Made by a program: the position numbers and the translations under genes. A DNA stretch of 14,155 nt from NCBI GenBank assembly GCA_934249215.1, contig CAKQKN010000089.1:1-14155 (forward strand), in the 5' to 3' direction. Shown here piece after piece: positions 1 to 7,428 of this stretch (the stretch's first letter is position 1; each line of letters starts with the position of its first letter). The notes under the pieces were generated by a model, which was given only the letters and a program-made list of their open reading frames with translations, did not search any database and had not been told where the DNA came from. The DNA is from an uncultured Clostridia bacterium. Its GTDB lineage: Bacteria > Bacillota > Clostridia > Christensenellales > Borkfalkiaceae.

Positions 1-5
1 GTTTT

Positions 6-1298
6 ATGACGATATACGACGTCGCGATTGCGGGCGGCGGATTTTCGGGGCTGTGCGCCGCGGTTATGCTCGGGCGTGCGGGAATCGGAAACGTCGCGAT
101 AATTGACGCGAACAAAAGAATAGGCAAAAAAATTCTCGCGACGGGGAACGGGCAGGGCAATCTGACGAACGAGGACCTCGCGATTTCGCATTATCACGGC
201 GACACGGAATTCGCAAAAGCCGTTCTTTCACGCTTCGACAGAAAAAATCTTCTGAATTTCTTCGGCGAAATCGGGCTTATCGCTTCCGCAAAAGACGGAA
301 AAATCTATCCGTCGAACTACTGCGCTTCGAGCATTCTCGACGTGCTTCGGTTTGCCGTCGAAGATAACCGTACGGACGTGTTTACCGAAACGAAAATCGT
401 GAAAGCGGAAAAGCAAAACGGCGTTTTCCGGTTGTCTGCGTCGGACGGGCGCGAGTTTTTCGCAAAAAACGTCGTGTTTGCGTTCGGTGGAAGCAGCGGC
501 GACGGGTTTTCCACCGACGGAAGCTCGTTTGCCCTCGCGAAATCTTTCGGGCATACGATAACCGACCTTGCTCCGTCGCTCGTGCAGATTGCGACCGAGC
601 GCGAGAAGATAAGAGGCTTAAAAGGAATAAAACTTCAGGGCGCGGTAACTCTTTTCGACGGCGGAAAAAAAATCGCCGCGTTTTCCGGCGACGTGCTTTT
701 CACCGATTACGGAATAAGCGGAAATTGCGTGTTTGCGCTGTCGGCGTATCTGAAAGGGCTTAAAAAACCGTCGGTTTCGATCGAGTTTTTGCCCGACAAA
801 ACGGCAGAAGAAATCAAAGCGAACTTTGAAAACAAGCGAAAAATCGCCTATCTTTCTTCGTGCGAGCGGCTTCTCGTTTCCGTCCTCCCGTCGAGGCTCG
901 CGCTTTCGGTTTTGTCCGCCGCGGGGCTTAATCCCGGCTCGGCTTCGGACGAAAAAGCGATCTGCGCGATAACGAAAACGTTAAAGAATTTCACTTTAAA
1001 AGTCGAGGGTACGGCTGGCTTCAAGGCGTCGCAGGTTACGGCGGGCGGTGTAAACTGCTCGGAAGTGAACCCCGAGAACATGGAAAGCCGACTTCGGAAA
1101 AATTTGTTTATAATCGGCGAGGCGCTCGACGTGGACGGCGATTGCGGAGGGTATAATCTTCAGTGGGCATATTCGTCCGCCGCCGCATGCGCGGAATATC
1201 TCGCCCGCGCGATAAAAAACGCAGACGGCGGGCAACCGCTTCGGCGTAACGGAAAAGCAGCGGAAAAAGTAACGGAAAAAAATGAAAAGAATCGATAA
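6..1298 (+). CDS. BaiN/HI0933-family FAD-dependent oxidoreductase
   Basis: This 430-residue flavoprotein belongs to the HI0933/BaiN (aminoacetone oxidase-like) FAD-binding family. An N-terminal dinucleotide-binding motif, AGGGFSG at residues 9-15, lies in a beta-alpha-beta Rossmann start. The family signature GNGQGNLTN follows near residues 47-55. The C-terminal family block GEALDVDGDCGGYNLQW starts at residue 371 and completes the FAD site. Length matches the family (about 400-430). It is probably cytosolic, with no signal peptide or membrane segment. Members have been linked to bile-acid and other reductions, but the physiological substrate is generally unknown and is not assigned here. The ATG lies only 5 nt from the window edge, so its ribosome binding site cannot be judged; the N-terminus fits the family. 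Its last 17 nt overlap the next flavoprotein gene, so the two are probably cotranscribed and coupled in translation. Confidence 0.9.
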   Translation: MTIYDVAIAGGGFSGLCAAVMLGRAGIGNVAIIDANKRIGKKILATGNGQGNLTNEDLAISHYHGDTEFAKAVLSRFDRKNLLNFFGEIGLIASAKDGKIYPSNYCASSILDVLRFAVEDNRTDVFTETKIVKAEKQNGVFRLSASDGREFFAKNVVFAFGGSSGDGFSTDGSSFALAKSFGHTITDLAPSLVQIATEREKIRGLKGIKLQGAVTLFDGGKKIAAFSGDVLFTDYGISGNCVFALSAYLKGLKKPSVSIEFLPDKTAEEIKANFENKRKIAYLSSCERLLVSVLPSRLALSVLSAAGLNPGSASDEKAICAITKTLKNFTLKVEGTAGFKASQVTAGGVNCSEVNPENMESRLRKNLFIIGEALDVDGDCGGYNLQWAYSSAAACAEYLARAIKNADGGQPLRRNGKAAEKVTEKNEKNR

Positions 1299-2817
1299 CG
1301 TCAAACTGATTCCGGGCGAAAGCGAAGAACTTCTGAAAGTCAAAGCCGCAAAAATCGCGGGGATAAAGCCGAAAGACGTAAAAACTTTCAGAATAGTCAA
1401 AAAATCGCTCGACGCGCGCGACAAAAGCGCCGTCAGATACGTATATAATCTGGAAATATCCGCTTTCGAAGAAGATGAACCGAAGCCCGTTTACGCGCGG
1501 GCGAGCGGAACGGTCGCCGTCGTAGGCGCGGGACCGTGCGGACTGTTTTGCGCGCTGTATCTTGCGCGGTGCGGACTTAAGCCCACCGTGTTCGAGCGCG
1601 GGCTTTCCGTCGACGAAAGAAAGAAAAAAACGGACGAATTTGCGGGCGGCGGCGCGCTCGATACCGAGTGCAACGTACAGTTCGGCGAGGGCGGCGCGGG
1701 GTGTTTTTCGGACGGAAAACTCAATACGCAAGTGAATAATGACGCGGTAAAGCGTGTTATCCGCGATTTTGCCGATTTCGGCGCACCCGAAGAGATCGTT
1801 TATTTGTCAAAACCGCACATCGGGAGCGATAAACTTCCCGAAGTGATCAAAAACGTACGCCGCGAAATAATCGCGCTCGGCGGCGAATTCGTGTTCGGCG
1901 CGCGCGTCTGCGGGCTGGATATAAAGGACGGCGCGTTCCGTGCTGTCAAATACGTCAAGGACGGGCTCGAATACGAGCGTCGGTTTGACGAAGCCGTGCT
2001 TGCGATAGGACACAGTTCGCGCGATACGTTCGAAATTCTTTTCGATTCGGGCGTTGCGATGGAGCCGAAAGCGTTTGCGGTCGGTTTCCGCGTCGAACAC
2101 CTTCAGGAGGAGATAAACCGCGCGCAGTACGGAAACATGTGCGACAAACTGCCGTCCGCGGACTATCGGCTTGCGAGCCACGCGGGCGAGCGCGACGTGT
2201 TTTCTTTCTGCATGTGCCCCGGCGGCTACGTAATGCCGGCGGCAAGCGAAGAAGGCGGCGTGGTCGTCAACGGAATGAGCGAATACATGCGTGACGGAGC
2301 GAACGCGAACGCCGCTATCGTTTGTCGGATCGACGAGCGTGATTTCATCGGCTCGGACGCGCTCGGCGGCGTAAGACTGCAAAGGGAGCTCGAACGCAAG
2401 GCGTATTCGTTCGGCGGCGGGAATTTTCGCGCGCCCGTTCAGCTTGTAAAAGACTTTATCGCGAAAAAAACGTCCGACCGTTTTTCGGGCGTGCTTCCGA
2501 CTTATCCGCGCGGAACTTCTTTCGCCCCGCTTCACGAGTTTTTCTGCGATTCGATCACCCGATCGCTCACCGCGGCGATGCTCGATTTCAATCGGAAAAT
2601 CAAAGGCTTTGTGGAAGGCGGCGCGTTGTTTACCGCCGTCGAAAGCAGAACTTCGTCTCCGCTCCGAATCGTAAGAGGGCTTGACTGTCAGAGCGTGAAC
2701 GTTTCCGGTCTCTATCCTGCTGGCGAAGGCGCGGGCTATGCCGGCGGCATCACGAGCGCGGCGGCGGACGGAATGAAAGTCGCGCTTGCAATCGCGAAAA
2801 AACGCGCGCTCGGCTGA
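1282..2817 (+). CDS. COG2509-type FAD-dependent dehydrogenase
   Basis: This 511-residue protein matches the conserved but uncharacterised 'FAD-dependent protein' family (COG2509). The family has an N-terminal alpha/beta domain of about 75 residues rich in Lys, here residues 1-70 with the typical 'KKSLDAR' stretch. The Rossmann motif GAGPCG follows at residues 82-87, and its beta2 strand ends in the acidic 'FERG'. Further family features are the glycine-rich 'GGGALDTECNVQFGEGGAG' region and the C-terminal 'YPAGEGAGYAGGITSAAADG' FAD-contact block. It is likely a soluble oxidoreductase of unknown substrate. The ATG at 1282 has only a weak purine-rich upstream sequence, which fits translational coupling to the preceding gene through their 17-nt overlap. 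Nothing suggests truncation or frameshift. Confidence is high for the family and low for any specific reaction. Confidence 0.9.
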   Translation: MKRIDNVKLIPGESEELLKVKAAKIAGIKPKDVKTFRIVKKSLDARDKSAVRYVYNLEISAFEEDEPKPVYARASGTVAVVGAGPCGLFCALYLARCGLKPTVFERGLSVDERKKKTDEFAGGGALDTECNVQFGEGGAGCFSDGKLNTQVNNDAVKRVIRDFADFGAPEEIVYLSKPHIGSDKLPEVIKNVRREIIALGGEFVFGARVCGLDIKDGAFRAVKYVKDGLEYERRFDEAVLAIGHSSRDTFEILFDSGVAMEPKAFAVGFRVEHLQEEINRAQYGNMCDKLPSADYRLASHAGERDVFSFCMCPGGYVMPAASEEGGVVVNGMSEYMRDGANANAAIVCRIDERDFIGSDALGGVRLQRELERKAYSFGGGNFRAPVQLVKDFIAKKTSDRFSGVLPTYPRGTSFAPLHEFFCDSITRSLTAAMLDFNRKIKGFVEGGALFTAVESRTSSPLRIVRGLDCQSVNVSGLYPAGEGAGYAGGITSAAADGMKVALAIAKKRALG

Positions 2818-2865
2818 TGAAACGGGGCACCGTGAACGAAAGCCGGAAACGCGAGCGTCCGCACG

Positions 2866-2895
2866 CATAGCGTATAAAAACATAGCGTACAGAAA
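2866..2895. repeat. Two-copy 15-nt imperfect tandem repeat
   Basis: CATAGCGTATAAAAA (2866-2880) is followed directly by CATAGCGTACAGAAA (2881-2895), a 13/15 match. It lies in the 118-nt gap before the metallo-hydrolase gene, just upstream of a TATAAT-like hexamer at 2907-2912. The second copy falls where a -35 element would be, but it does not resemble TTGACA. Confidence 0.6.
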
Positions 2896-2906
2896 AGTCG
2901 AGTATA

Positions 2907-2912
2907 TATAAT
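2907..2912 (+). promoter_or_regulatory. Possible -10 hexamer for the metallo-hydrolase gene
   Basis: An exact TATAAT sits in a TATATATAAT tract 23 nt before the ATG at 2936. No convincing -35 box lies 16-18 nt upstream, so this is a candidate only. The Shine-Dalgarno AGAGG at 2923-2927 follows closely. Confidence 0.35.
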
Positions 2913-2935
2913 TAAGTAATTGAGAGGTGCGAATT

Positions 2936-3586
2936 ATGATAATCGAATATTTCGGACATTCTTGCTTTAAGATCCGCGATGACGAAAGGAGTATCGTGTT
3001 CGATCCGTTCGGAAAAATCGGATACGATACTCCGATGCTCGTCGCGGACTATTGCGTCTGTTCTCACGAGCATTACGATCATTACGCTTTCGATCGGGTG
3101 GCGGGCGCCGTGCTCGTTACCGACAAAAACGCCGCGGAATTTCCTTTTCTTCGTGCGGTCGAAACGAGTCACGACGAATGCGGCGGCAGAAAACGCGGAA
3201 AAAACGCCGTTTTCGTTTATCGCTCGTCGGACGGACTGACTTTTTGCCATATGGGCGATATCGGCGAACCGATAACGGACGAACTTGCCGAAAAAATCGG
3301 AAAAATCGACGTGCTTGCGATACCCGTCGGGGGAAATTACACAATCGATGCGGAAGAGGCGTTCCGCTACGTCGAAAAACTAAAACCGAAAACGGTCATT
3401 CCGATGCACTATAAAACGCGTCGGAGCAACGTTGACATAGACGGAAAAGAAAAATTTCTCGCTTTGTTCGGCGGCGATCGGATAAAGACAGCCGCTTGCA
3501 AAATAGAACTCGAATCCGTCGGCGGCGATTCGTCTGCCGACAAACTAACCGAAAATGTAATCGATTTTGACGATTACGCTTTCTAA
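2936..3586 (+). CDS. UPF0173-like metallo-beta-lactamase-fold hydrolase
   Basis: This is a 216-residue MBL-fold metal-dependent hydrolase similar to the UPF0173/YtkL group. The metal-binding HxHxDH motif is explicit as HEHYDH at residues 44-49. It is preceded by the family's N-terminal FGHSCFKI (residues 6-13) and D23 in 'FDPFG'. Later conserved blocks are 'CHMGDIGEP', supplying the next metal ligands, and the C-terminal 'VIPMHYKT' histidine. These are the elements expected for a binuclear zinc site. The substrate is unknown; relatives are mostly annotated only as L-ascorbate-6-phosphate lactonase-like or hypothetical. The start is placed at ATG 2936, because AGAGG (2923-2927) lies 8 nt upstream. 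The in-frame GTG at 2927 overlaps that Shine-Dalgarno and is less likely. It lies between the flavoproteins and rho with its own gaps on each side, so it may be transcribed alone. Confidence 0.88.
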   Translation: MIIEYFGHSCFKIRDDERSIVFDPFGKIGYDTPMLVADYCVCSHEHYDHYAFDRVAGAVLVTDKNAAEFPFLRAVETSHDECGGRKRGKNAVFVYRSSDGLTFCHMGDIGEPITDELAEKIGKIDVLAIPVGGNYTIDAEEAFRYVEKLKPKTVIPMHYKTRRSNVDIDGKEKFLALFGGDRIKTAACKIELESVGGDSSADKLTENVIDFDDYAF

Positions 3587-3587
3587 A

Positions 3588-3617
3588 AAATAATCCTATC
3601 AGAAATAATCCTATCAG
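3588..3617. repeat. Exact 15-nt tandem duplication at the rho ribosome binding site
   Basis: AAATAATCCTATCAG occurs twice head to tail (3588-3602 and 3603-3617), starting 2 nt after the upstream stop codon. The final AG of copy 2 runs into GGGG to make the rho Shine-Dalgarno AGGGGG at 3616-3621. Copy 1 lacks that G-run. Confidence 0.9.
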
Positions 3618-3621
3618 GGGG
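3616..3621 (+). promoter_or_regulatory. Ribosome binding site of rho
   Basis: AGGGGG lies 7 nt before the ATG at 3629. It is created at the junction between the second copy of the 15-nt duplication and a following G-run, and it fixes the rho start. Confidence 0.7.
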
Positions 3622-3628
3622 TAAAACC

Positions 3629-5320
3629 ATGTTACAAGACGGACACGTTTACACGAGAGAAGAACTCGACGCATTGACAATTCACGATCTGCGAATCGTT
3701 TTGAGTAAAATCGGCGGCGTTCCGAAACTCAAAAACAGACAGGTGCTTATCGACGAAATCATTCAGATTCAGGAAGGAACGCTCGTTCCCGTCAGAAGTA
3801 AGCGCGGCAGAAAACCGAAATTTATCAAAATCGAAGAAATGGAGCGCAGAAACGAGGACGCGCGCCGCAGAGCGCAAGAGGAAATAGAAGATGACGTTCC
3901 CGATCTCGATCAGCTTGCCGGCCCGGGTCCGGGTATGATGCGTTTTCTCGCCGACTCCGGGTGCTACGACAACAGAAAAGACTATTCGGATAAGCGCGAC
4001 TATACCGAAAAGCGCGATTACGGCGACAAACGCGGCTATTCCGACCGCCGTGATTATTCCGACAAACGTTACGACGGACAGAACGAGAGAAGATCGGACG
4101 GGCAGGGCTATTACGGAAAGCGTACCGACGAAAGACGCGGCGTCGAAACCGCGGACGGCGGACTTTCCGTCGCCGATTCGGATTCCGCTTCGTTCAAGAC
4201 CGTTCCCGCGCAAGGCGTTCTCGAAATTATGGAGAGCGGCTACGGCTTCTTAAGAACTTACGATTGCCATTTCGACTATCCCGATTTTTACGTCGATCGT
4301 CAGATTCTGCGCAAATACGGGCTTAAAACGGGCGACTACGTTACGGGGCTTGCCATAAACAAATTCGACAAGACTTCGCTCAACGTGCGCGAAGTTACGA
4401 CGATCAACGGAACTCCCGTCGCCGATTTCAAACGCGGGCGTTATTTCGACGATTACCCCGCGACCTATCCCGACGAAAGGTTCGTTCTTTCGGTCGGAAC
4501 GAAAGATTTCGCGCTCCGCGCCATCGATATGGTCGCGCCGATAGGCAAAGGACAGCGCGGTCTTATCGTGGCGCCGCCCAAAACGGGAAAAACGACGCTC
4601 CTTAAAAAGATCGCCTCGTCGATAGAGAGAAACTATCCCGAAGCGTATCTTATCGTTTTGCTGATCGACGAAAGACCCGAAGAAGTCACCGATTTTGCCG
4701 ATCTCGTCATCAGCGGTGAGGTCGTCGCGTCCACTTTCGACGAATCGCCCGAAAAGCATATCAAGTTTGCCGAAATCTATCTCGAACGCGCGAAACGCCT
4801 TGCCGAGTGTGGAAAAGACGTCGTCGTTCTGCTTGATTCTGTAACCAAACTAGCAAGGGCGTATAATAACGTCATTCCGTCGTCGGGCAAAACGCTGTCG
4901 GGCGGAATCGATCCGCAGGCGCTTATTTCGCCGAAGAAGTTTTTCGGTGCGGCAAGAAATCTCAAGGGCGGCGCGAGCCTTACCGTCATTTCGACCGCGC
5001 TCATCGAAACGGGCAGTCGTATGGACGACGTTATTTTCGAGGAGTTCAAGGGCACCGGCAACATGGAGATCGTTCTTTCGAGATATCTGTCCGAGCGCCG
5101 CATTTTCCCCGCGATCGACCTTTTGAAATCTGGCACGAGAAACGAAGAATATCTCTTCGGAAAAGAGCAGATCGAAAACGTTTACAAACTGCGCAGATTC
5201 CTCGCACAGGAGGACGCGCCGTCCGAAGCGTTCCTCGAAATGGTTCAAAAAACTTCGGATAACGACGATCTTTTGTCCAAGCTCGACACTTGGATAAAAG
5301 TATTCGGAACCAAAAAGTAA
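3629..5320 (+). CDS. rho: Transcription termination factor Rho with disordered insertion
   Basis: Rho is a hexameric RNA-dependent ATPase and 5'-3' RNA translocase that ends transcription of untranslated RNA. Residues about 8-48 form the SAP-like Rho_N domain. The cold-shock-type primary RNA-binding domain starts near residue 193 (GYGFLRTYDCHFDYPDFYV). The RecA-type ATPase core has Walker A as APPKTGKTT at residues 315-323 and Walker B as VVVLLDS ending near D403, followed by the Q/R-loop and C-terminal regions. At 563 residues it is about 140 longer than E. coli Rho (419). The excess is a charged, low-complexity segment at residues about 50-190. It contains five tandem hexapeptides of the form (D/G)Y(S/T/G)(D/E)(K/R)R at residues 118-147, then more Arg/Gly/Tyr/Asp-rich sequence. 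Such insertions are known in Rho of several Gram-positive and Bacteroidota lineages. The gene is monocistronic or nearly so and converges with the C26 peptidase gene. Confidence 0.97.
   Translation: MLQDGHVYTREELDALTIHDLRIVLSKIGGVPKLKNRQVLIDEIIQIQEGTLVPVRSKRGRKPKFIKIEEMERRNEDARRRAQEEIEDDVPDLDQLAGPGPGMMRFLADSGCYDNRKDYSDKRDYTEKRDYGDKRGYSDRRDYSDKRYDGQNERRSDGQGYYGKRTDERRGVETADGGLSVADSDSASFKTVPAQGVLEIMESGYGFLRTYDCHFDYPDFYVDRQILRKYGLKTGDYVTGLAINKFDKTSLNVREVTTINGTPVADFKRGRYFDDYPATYPDERFVLSVGTKDFALRAIDMVAPIGKGQRGLIVAPPKTGKTTLLKKIASSIERNYPEAYLIVLLIDERPEEVTDFADLVISGEVVASTFDESPEKHIKFAEIYLERAKRLAECGKDVVVLLDSVTKLARAYNNVIPSSGKTLSGGIDPQALISPKKFFGAARNLKGGASLTVISTALIETGSRMDDVIFEEFKGTGNMEIVLSRYLSERRIFPAIDLLKSGTRNEEYLFGKEQIENVYKLRRFLAQEDAPSEAFLEMVQKTSDNDDLLSKLDTWIKVFGTKK
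3980..4069 (+). repeat. Hexapeptide-coding 18-nt repeats inside rho
   Basis: Five in-frame 18-nt units encode DYSDKR, DYTEKR, DYGDKR, GYSDRR and DYSDKR. The units differ at synonymous and nonsynonymous sites, so this is not a fresh duplication. The amino-acid pattern (aromatic, acidic, paired basic residues) is kept better than the DNA. Confidence 0.85.
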
Positions 5321-5332
5321 TCCTTTCTGCGT

Positions 5333-5356
5333 TTTTCCCCGCTCCGGCGGGGGAAA
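5333..5356. terminator. GC-rich hairpin between convergent genes
   Basis: CCCCGC (5337-5342) pairs with GCGGGG (5347-5352) around a TCCG loop, and flanking T and A runs extend the stem. It lies 12 nt after the rho stop and downstream of the minus-strand gene. Neither strand has a T-run directly after the stem, so it is not a textbook intrinsic terminator. A 12-nt palindrome, GTTTCCGGAAAC (5359-5370), follows and touches the stop codon of the minus-strand gene. Confidence 0.35.
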
Positions 5357-5369
5357 GCGTTTCCGGAAA

Positions 5370-6002
5370 CTATATCAGGGAAAGAAAATATTCGTATATC
5401 AAAAGGCCTTTCGAAAGATCGCCCGCTGCGGAAAACGGGCGCTCGGGGTGGAATTGAACGCCGAAGATTTTCGTGCCTTTACGATAGGCGGCTTCGATCA
5501 CGCCGTCGGGCGAAAAGGCGCACGGGACGACGTTTTTTCCGGGAAGATCGATTTTTTGGCGGTGACAGGAATTGACGAAAAGGTTTTTTCCGAAAATATC
5601 GCGCATGAAACCCGATTTGTTTTCCGTTTCGTGGTAAACGTCGCGCGTTTCGTCGTAGTGCAGTCTCGCTTTCTCGATCGATTGAGCGAGCGTTCCCGAA
5701 AAATACACGTTTATCATCTGCAAACCTCTGCACACGCCCATGACCGGGGCGTTTGCCCGTTCGAACCGCGCGAGCAGGTATTGTTCGCACATGTCCCGGG
5801 CGAGGCTCACCGATTTACAGTTTTTTTCGCGCGAGCGGTAAAAACAAGGCGAAACGTCGCCGCCGCCCGCAAGAAGCAACGCGTCGCAGTCGAGCGCTCG
5901 TTTTACGTTCTCCGAAAAGACGGCTTCGGCTCCGACCGCGCGGATTGCTCGGTCATAGTTTATAAAAACGTTCTTATCGCCGTAAACGAATATTTTTTTC
6001 AT
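5370..6002 (-). CDS. C26-family class I glutamine amidotransferase-like peptidase (PuuD type)
   Basis: This 210-residue class I amidotransferase fold resembles gamma-glutamyl-gamma-aminobutyrate hydrolase (peptidase C26, PuuD-like). Visible elements are the oxyanion-side 'AGGGDVSPCFY' (residues 45-55), the nucleophile elbow GVCRGLQ with Cys91, and the HPE motif GVQFHPE with His185 and Glu187. Together these give an intact Cys-His-Glu triad. 'VNSCHRQ' near residue 143 is also typical. The family usually has about 230-250 residues, so this is a compact member. Family members cleave gamma-glutamyl amides, for example in polyamine breakdown, but no polyamine genes are nearby and the substrate is unassigned. 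It is the only leftward gene in the window. Only a weak purine-rich sequence (AAGATGAAG) precedes the start. It is divergent from the nucleosidase gene across a 73-nt gap in which no clear promoter was found. Confidence 0.88.
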   Translation of the reverse strand: MKKIFVYGDKNVFINYDRAIRAVGAEAVFSENVKRALDCDALLLAGGGDVSPCFYRSREKNCKSVSLARDMCEQYLLARFERANAPVMGVCRGLQMINVYFSGTLAQSIEKARLHYDETRDVYHETENKSGFMRDIFGKNLFVNSCHRQKIDLPGKNVVPCAFSPDGVIEAAYRKGTKIFGVQFHPERPFSAAGDLSKGLLIYEYFLSLI

Positions 6003-6037
6003 ACTTCATCTTACGGCAACGATTAAAAAATAGTTAC

Positions 6038-6062
6038 GCCCGCGCGGCTTTTCGGTGCGGGC
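6038..6062 (+). promoter_or_regulatory. Leader hairpin directly before the mtnN ribosome binding site
   Basis: GCCCGCGC (6038-6045) can pair with GTGCGGGC (6055-6062), giving eight pairs including one G-U around a 9-nt loop. The Shine-Dalgarno AAAAGGAG (6063-6070) begins at the next base. The hairpin could affect ribosome loading or mRNA stability. No T-run follows, so it does not look like a terminator. Confidence 0.45.
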
Positions 6063-6075
6063 AAAAGGAGTGGCG

Positions 6076-6750
6076 ATGAAAATCGGGTTGATTATCGCAA
6101 TGGACAAGGAAATGACGGGCATAATGCGTATTGCGAGCGAGGCGGAAAGGCTCGTTCAGAACGCTCCGTATGAAATTTATCGCGCAAGATACGCTGACAA
6201 AACGCTTTACGTCGTGAAGGCTGGAATAGGAGAGATCGCCGCGGCTGCTGCGACCCAATATCTTTTGACCGCTTACTCGGTGGACTGCGTTCTCAACTTC
6301 GGCATTTGCGGCAAACTCGGCATGGGGTTGTCACTTTTACAGACGGTCGTCGTCGATTCTGTCGTGCATTATCAGTTTGACCTTTCGGCAATCGATCGCG
6401 TCGAAGTCGGGCGGTACCCGGACTATGAAACGCCGTTTATTCCCGCGCCCGAATTTCCGAAGAAAACCGTTCTTGCGCTCGACGGAAGTCTGAAAGCGGT
6501 CGTGTGCGCTTCGGGCGATAAATTTATCGCGGACGAAGAGGACAAACGCGCCCTTTCGGAAAAATACGGCGCGGAAATCTGTGAAATGGAGTGCGCGGGC
6601 GTGCTTCTGACGTGCAATCGCAACCGCGTTCCGTGCGTTGTCGTAAAAACGGTGAGCGATGACGCGTCGGCTATGGATTACGCCGAGTTTTCCGATATCG
6701 CGGCTGAAAAACACACCGAACTTATCGGAAAAATACTCGAAGCGCTTTAA
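6076..6750 (+). CDS. mtnN: MTA/SAH nucleosidase family protein
   Basis: This enzyme is predicted to hydrolyse the N-glycosidic bond of 5'-methylthioadenosine and S-adenosylhomocysteine, releasing adenine and recycling SAM by-products. Catalytic positions of the family are present: Glu12 in AMDKEM, Met171-Glu172 in 'CEMECAG' (ribose contacts), and Asp195 in 'TVSDDA' (purine protonation). At 224 residues it has the normal length. It departs from the E. coli type at residues 74-81, where NFGICGKL replaces the usual NTGSAGGL, and in the 'HYQFDLSAIDRVEVG' stretch. It could therefore belong to a Bacillota nucleosidase subgroup with a shifted substrate range. The start is ATG 6076, 5 nt after AAAAGGAG (6063-6070). 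The in-frame GTG codons at 6055 and 6070 fall in the leader hairpin or the Shine-Dalgarno. The thiamine pyrophosphokinase gene follows after 12 nt. Confidence 0.85.
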   Translation: MKIGLIIAMDKEMTGIMRIASEAERLVQNAPYEIYRARYADKTLYVVKAGIGEIAAAAATQYLLTAYSVDCVLNFGICGKLGMGLSLLQTVVVDSVVHYQFDLSAIDRVEVGRYPDYETPFIPAPEFPKKTVLALDGSLKAVVCASGDKFIADEEDKRALSEKYGAEICEMECAGVLLTCNRNRVPCVVVKTVSDDASAMDYAEFSDIAAEKHTELIGKILEAL

Positions 6751-6762
6751 GATTTTACGGCG

Positions 6763-7428
6763 ATGAATAACGACAAAAAAACGGCGCGGATAGTGTGCGC
6801 CGGCGAAAAAGGACGATTGTTCGAAAGGCGCGCGGGCGATCTCGTGATCGCGGCTGACGGCGGACTGAAATATCTTTGCGAAAACGGCGTCGTGCCCGAC
6901 GTCGTGATCGGCGATTTCGATTCGCTCGGGGGTAAGCCGAACGTGCATAGCGACGTCGAAGTCATCACTCTTCCCGTCGAAAAGGACGATACCGATTCGT
7001 TTGCGGCGGTCAGGATCGCGCTCGATCGCGGTTACGACGAAATCGTTTTATATTGCGCGGCCGGCGGCGAAACCGACCACATGATAGCAAATCTTTTCAT
7101 TCTCAACAAACTTGCCGTGTCGAAAAAACGCGGCTATATGTTCGATCGCGACCGCATAATCACGGTTATCTCTGACGAAAGTTTGATTTTTTCCGCGGAG
7201 TGTAACGGAAAATTATCGGTGTTTTCTGCGGGCGACCGCGCGGAAATCAGAATAAGAGGACTGAAATACGAGTTTGACGGAACGATGACGAACGACAGTA
7301 CGCTCGGCGAAAGCAACCAATTCGTCGGGAAAAGGTCCTGCGTTTATTCGGAAAATCCCGCTTACGTCGTTTTTCCCGCTTCCGTATTCGAAAACGGGCT
7401 GTTCGAGCGGGTTGACGGTTTGAATTAA
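6763..7428 (+). CDS. thiN: Thiamine pyrophosphokinase
   Basis: The enzyme transfers pyrophosphate from ATP to thiamine, forming thiamine diphosphate in the cytosol. It has 221 residues, close to the usual bacterial length. N-terminal TPK catalytic-domain motifs are AADGG (residues 30-34), VPDVVIGDFDS (44-54), the acidic KDDTD (74-78) and GGETDHMIANL (101 onward). The last resembles the family's GGRxDHxxAN. The C-terminal beta-rich thiamine-binding domain is recognised by 'GLKYEFDG' and 'STLGESNQF'. The start ATG has a poor Shine-Dalgarno and sits 12 nt after the nucleosidase stop, so coupled translation in one operon is likely. No TPP riboswitch is visible in the short upstream gap. Confidence 0.92.
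   Translation: MNNDKKTARIVCAGEKGRLFERRAGDLVIAADGGLKYLCENGVVPDVVIGDFDSLGGKPNVHSDVEVITLPVEKDDTDSFAAVRIALDRGYDEIVLYCAAGGETDHMIANLFILNKLAVSKKRGYMFDRDRIITVISDESLIFSAECNGKLSVFSAGDRAEIRIRGLKYEFDGTMTNDSTLGESNQFVGKRSCVYSENPAYVVFPASVFENGLFERVDGLN

Noticed and set aside
1807..2883. A 358-codon open frame on the minus strand
   Set aside because: It lies wholly opposite the COG2509 flavoprotein and its 3' spacer, has no family motif, and reflects the strong codon bias of the sense gene.
5448..6026. A 192-codon plus-strand frame
   Set aside because: It is opposite the C26 peptidase gene, which has an intact catalytic triad; the plus-strand product has no recognisable domain.
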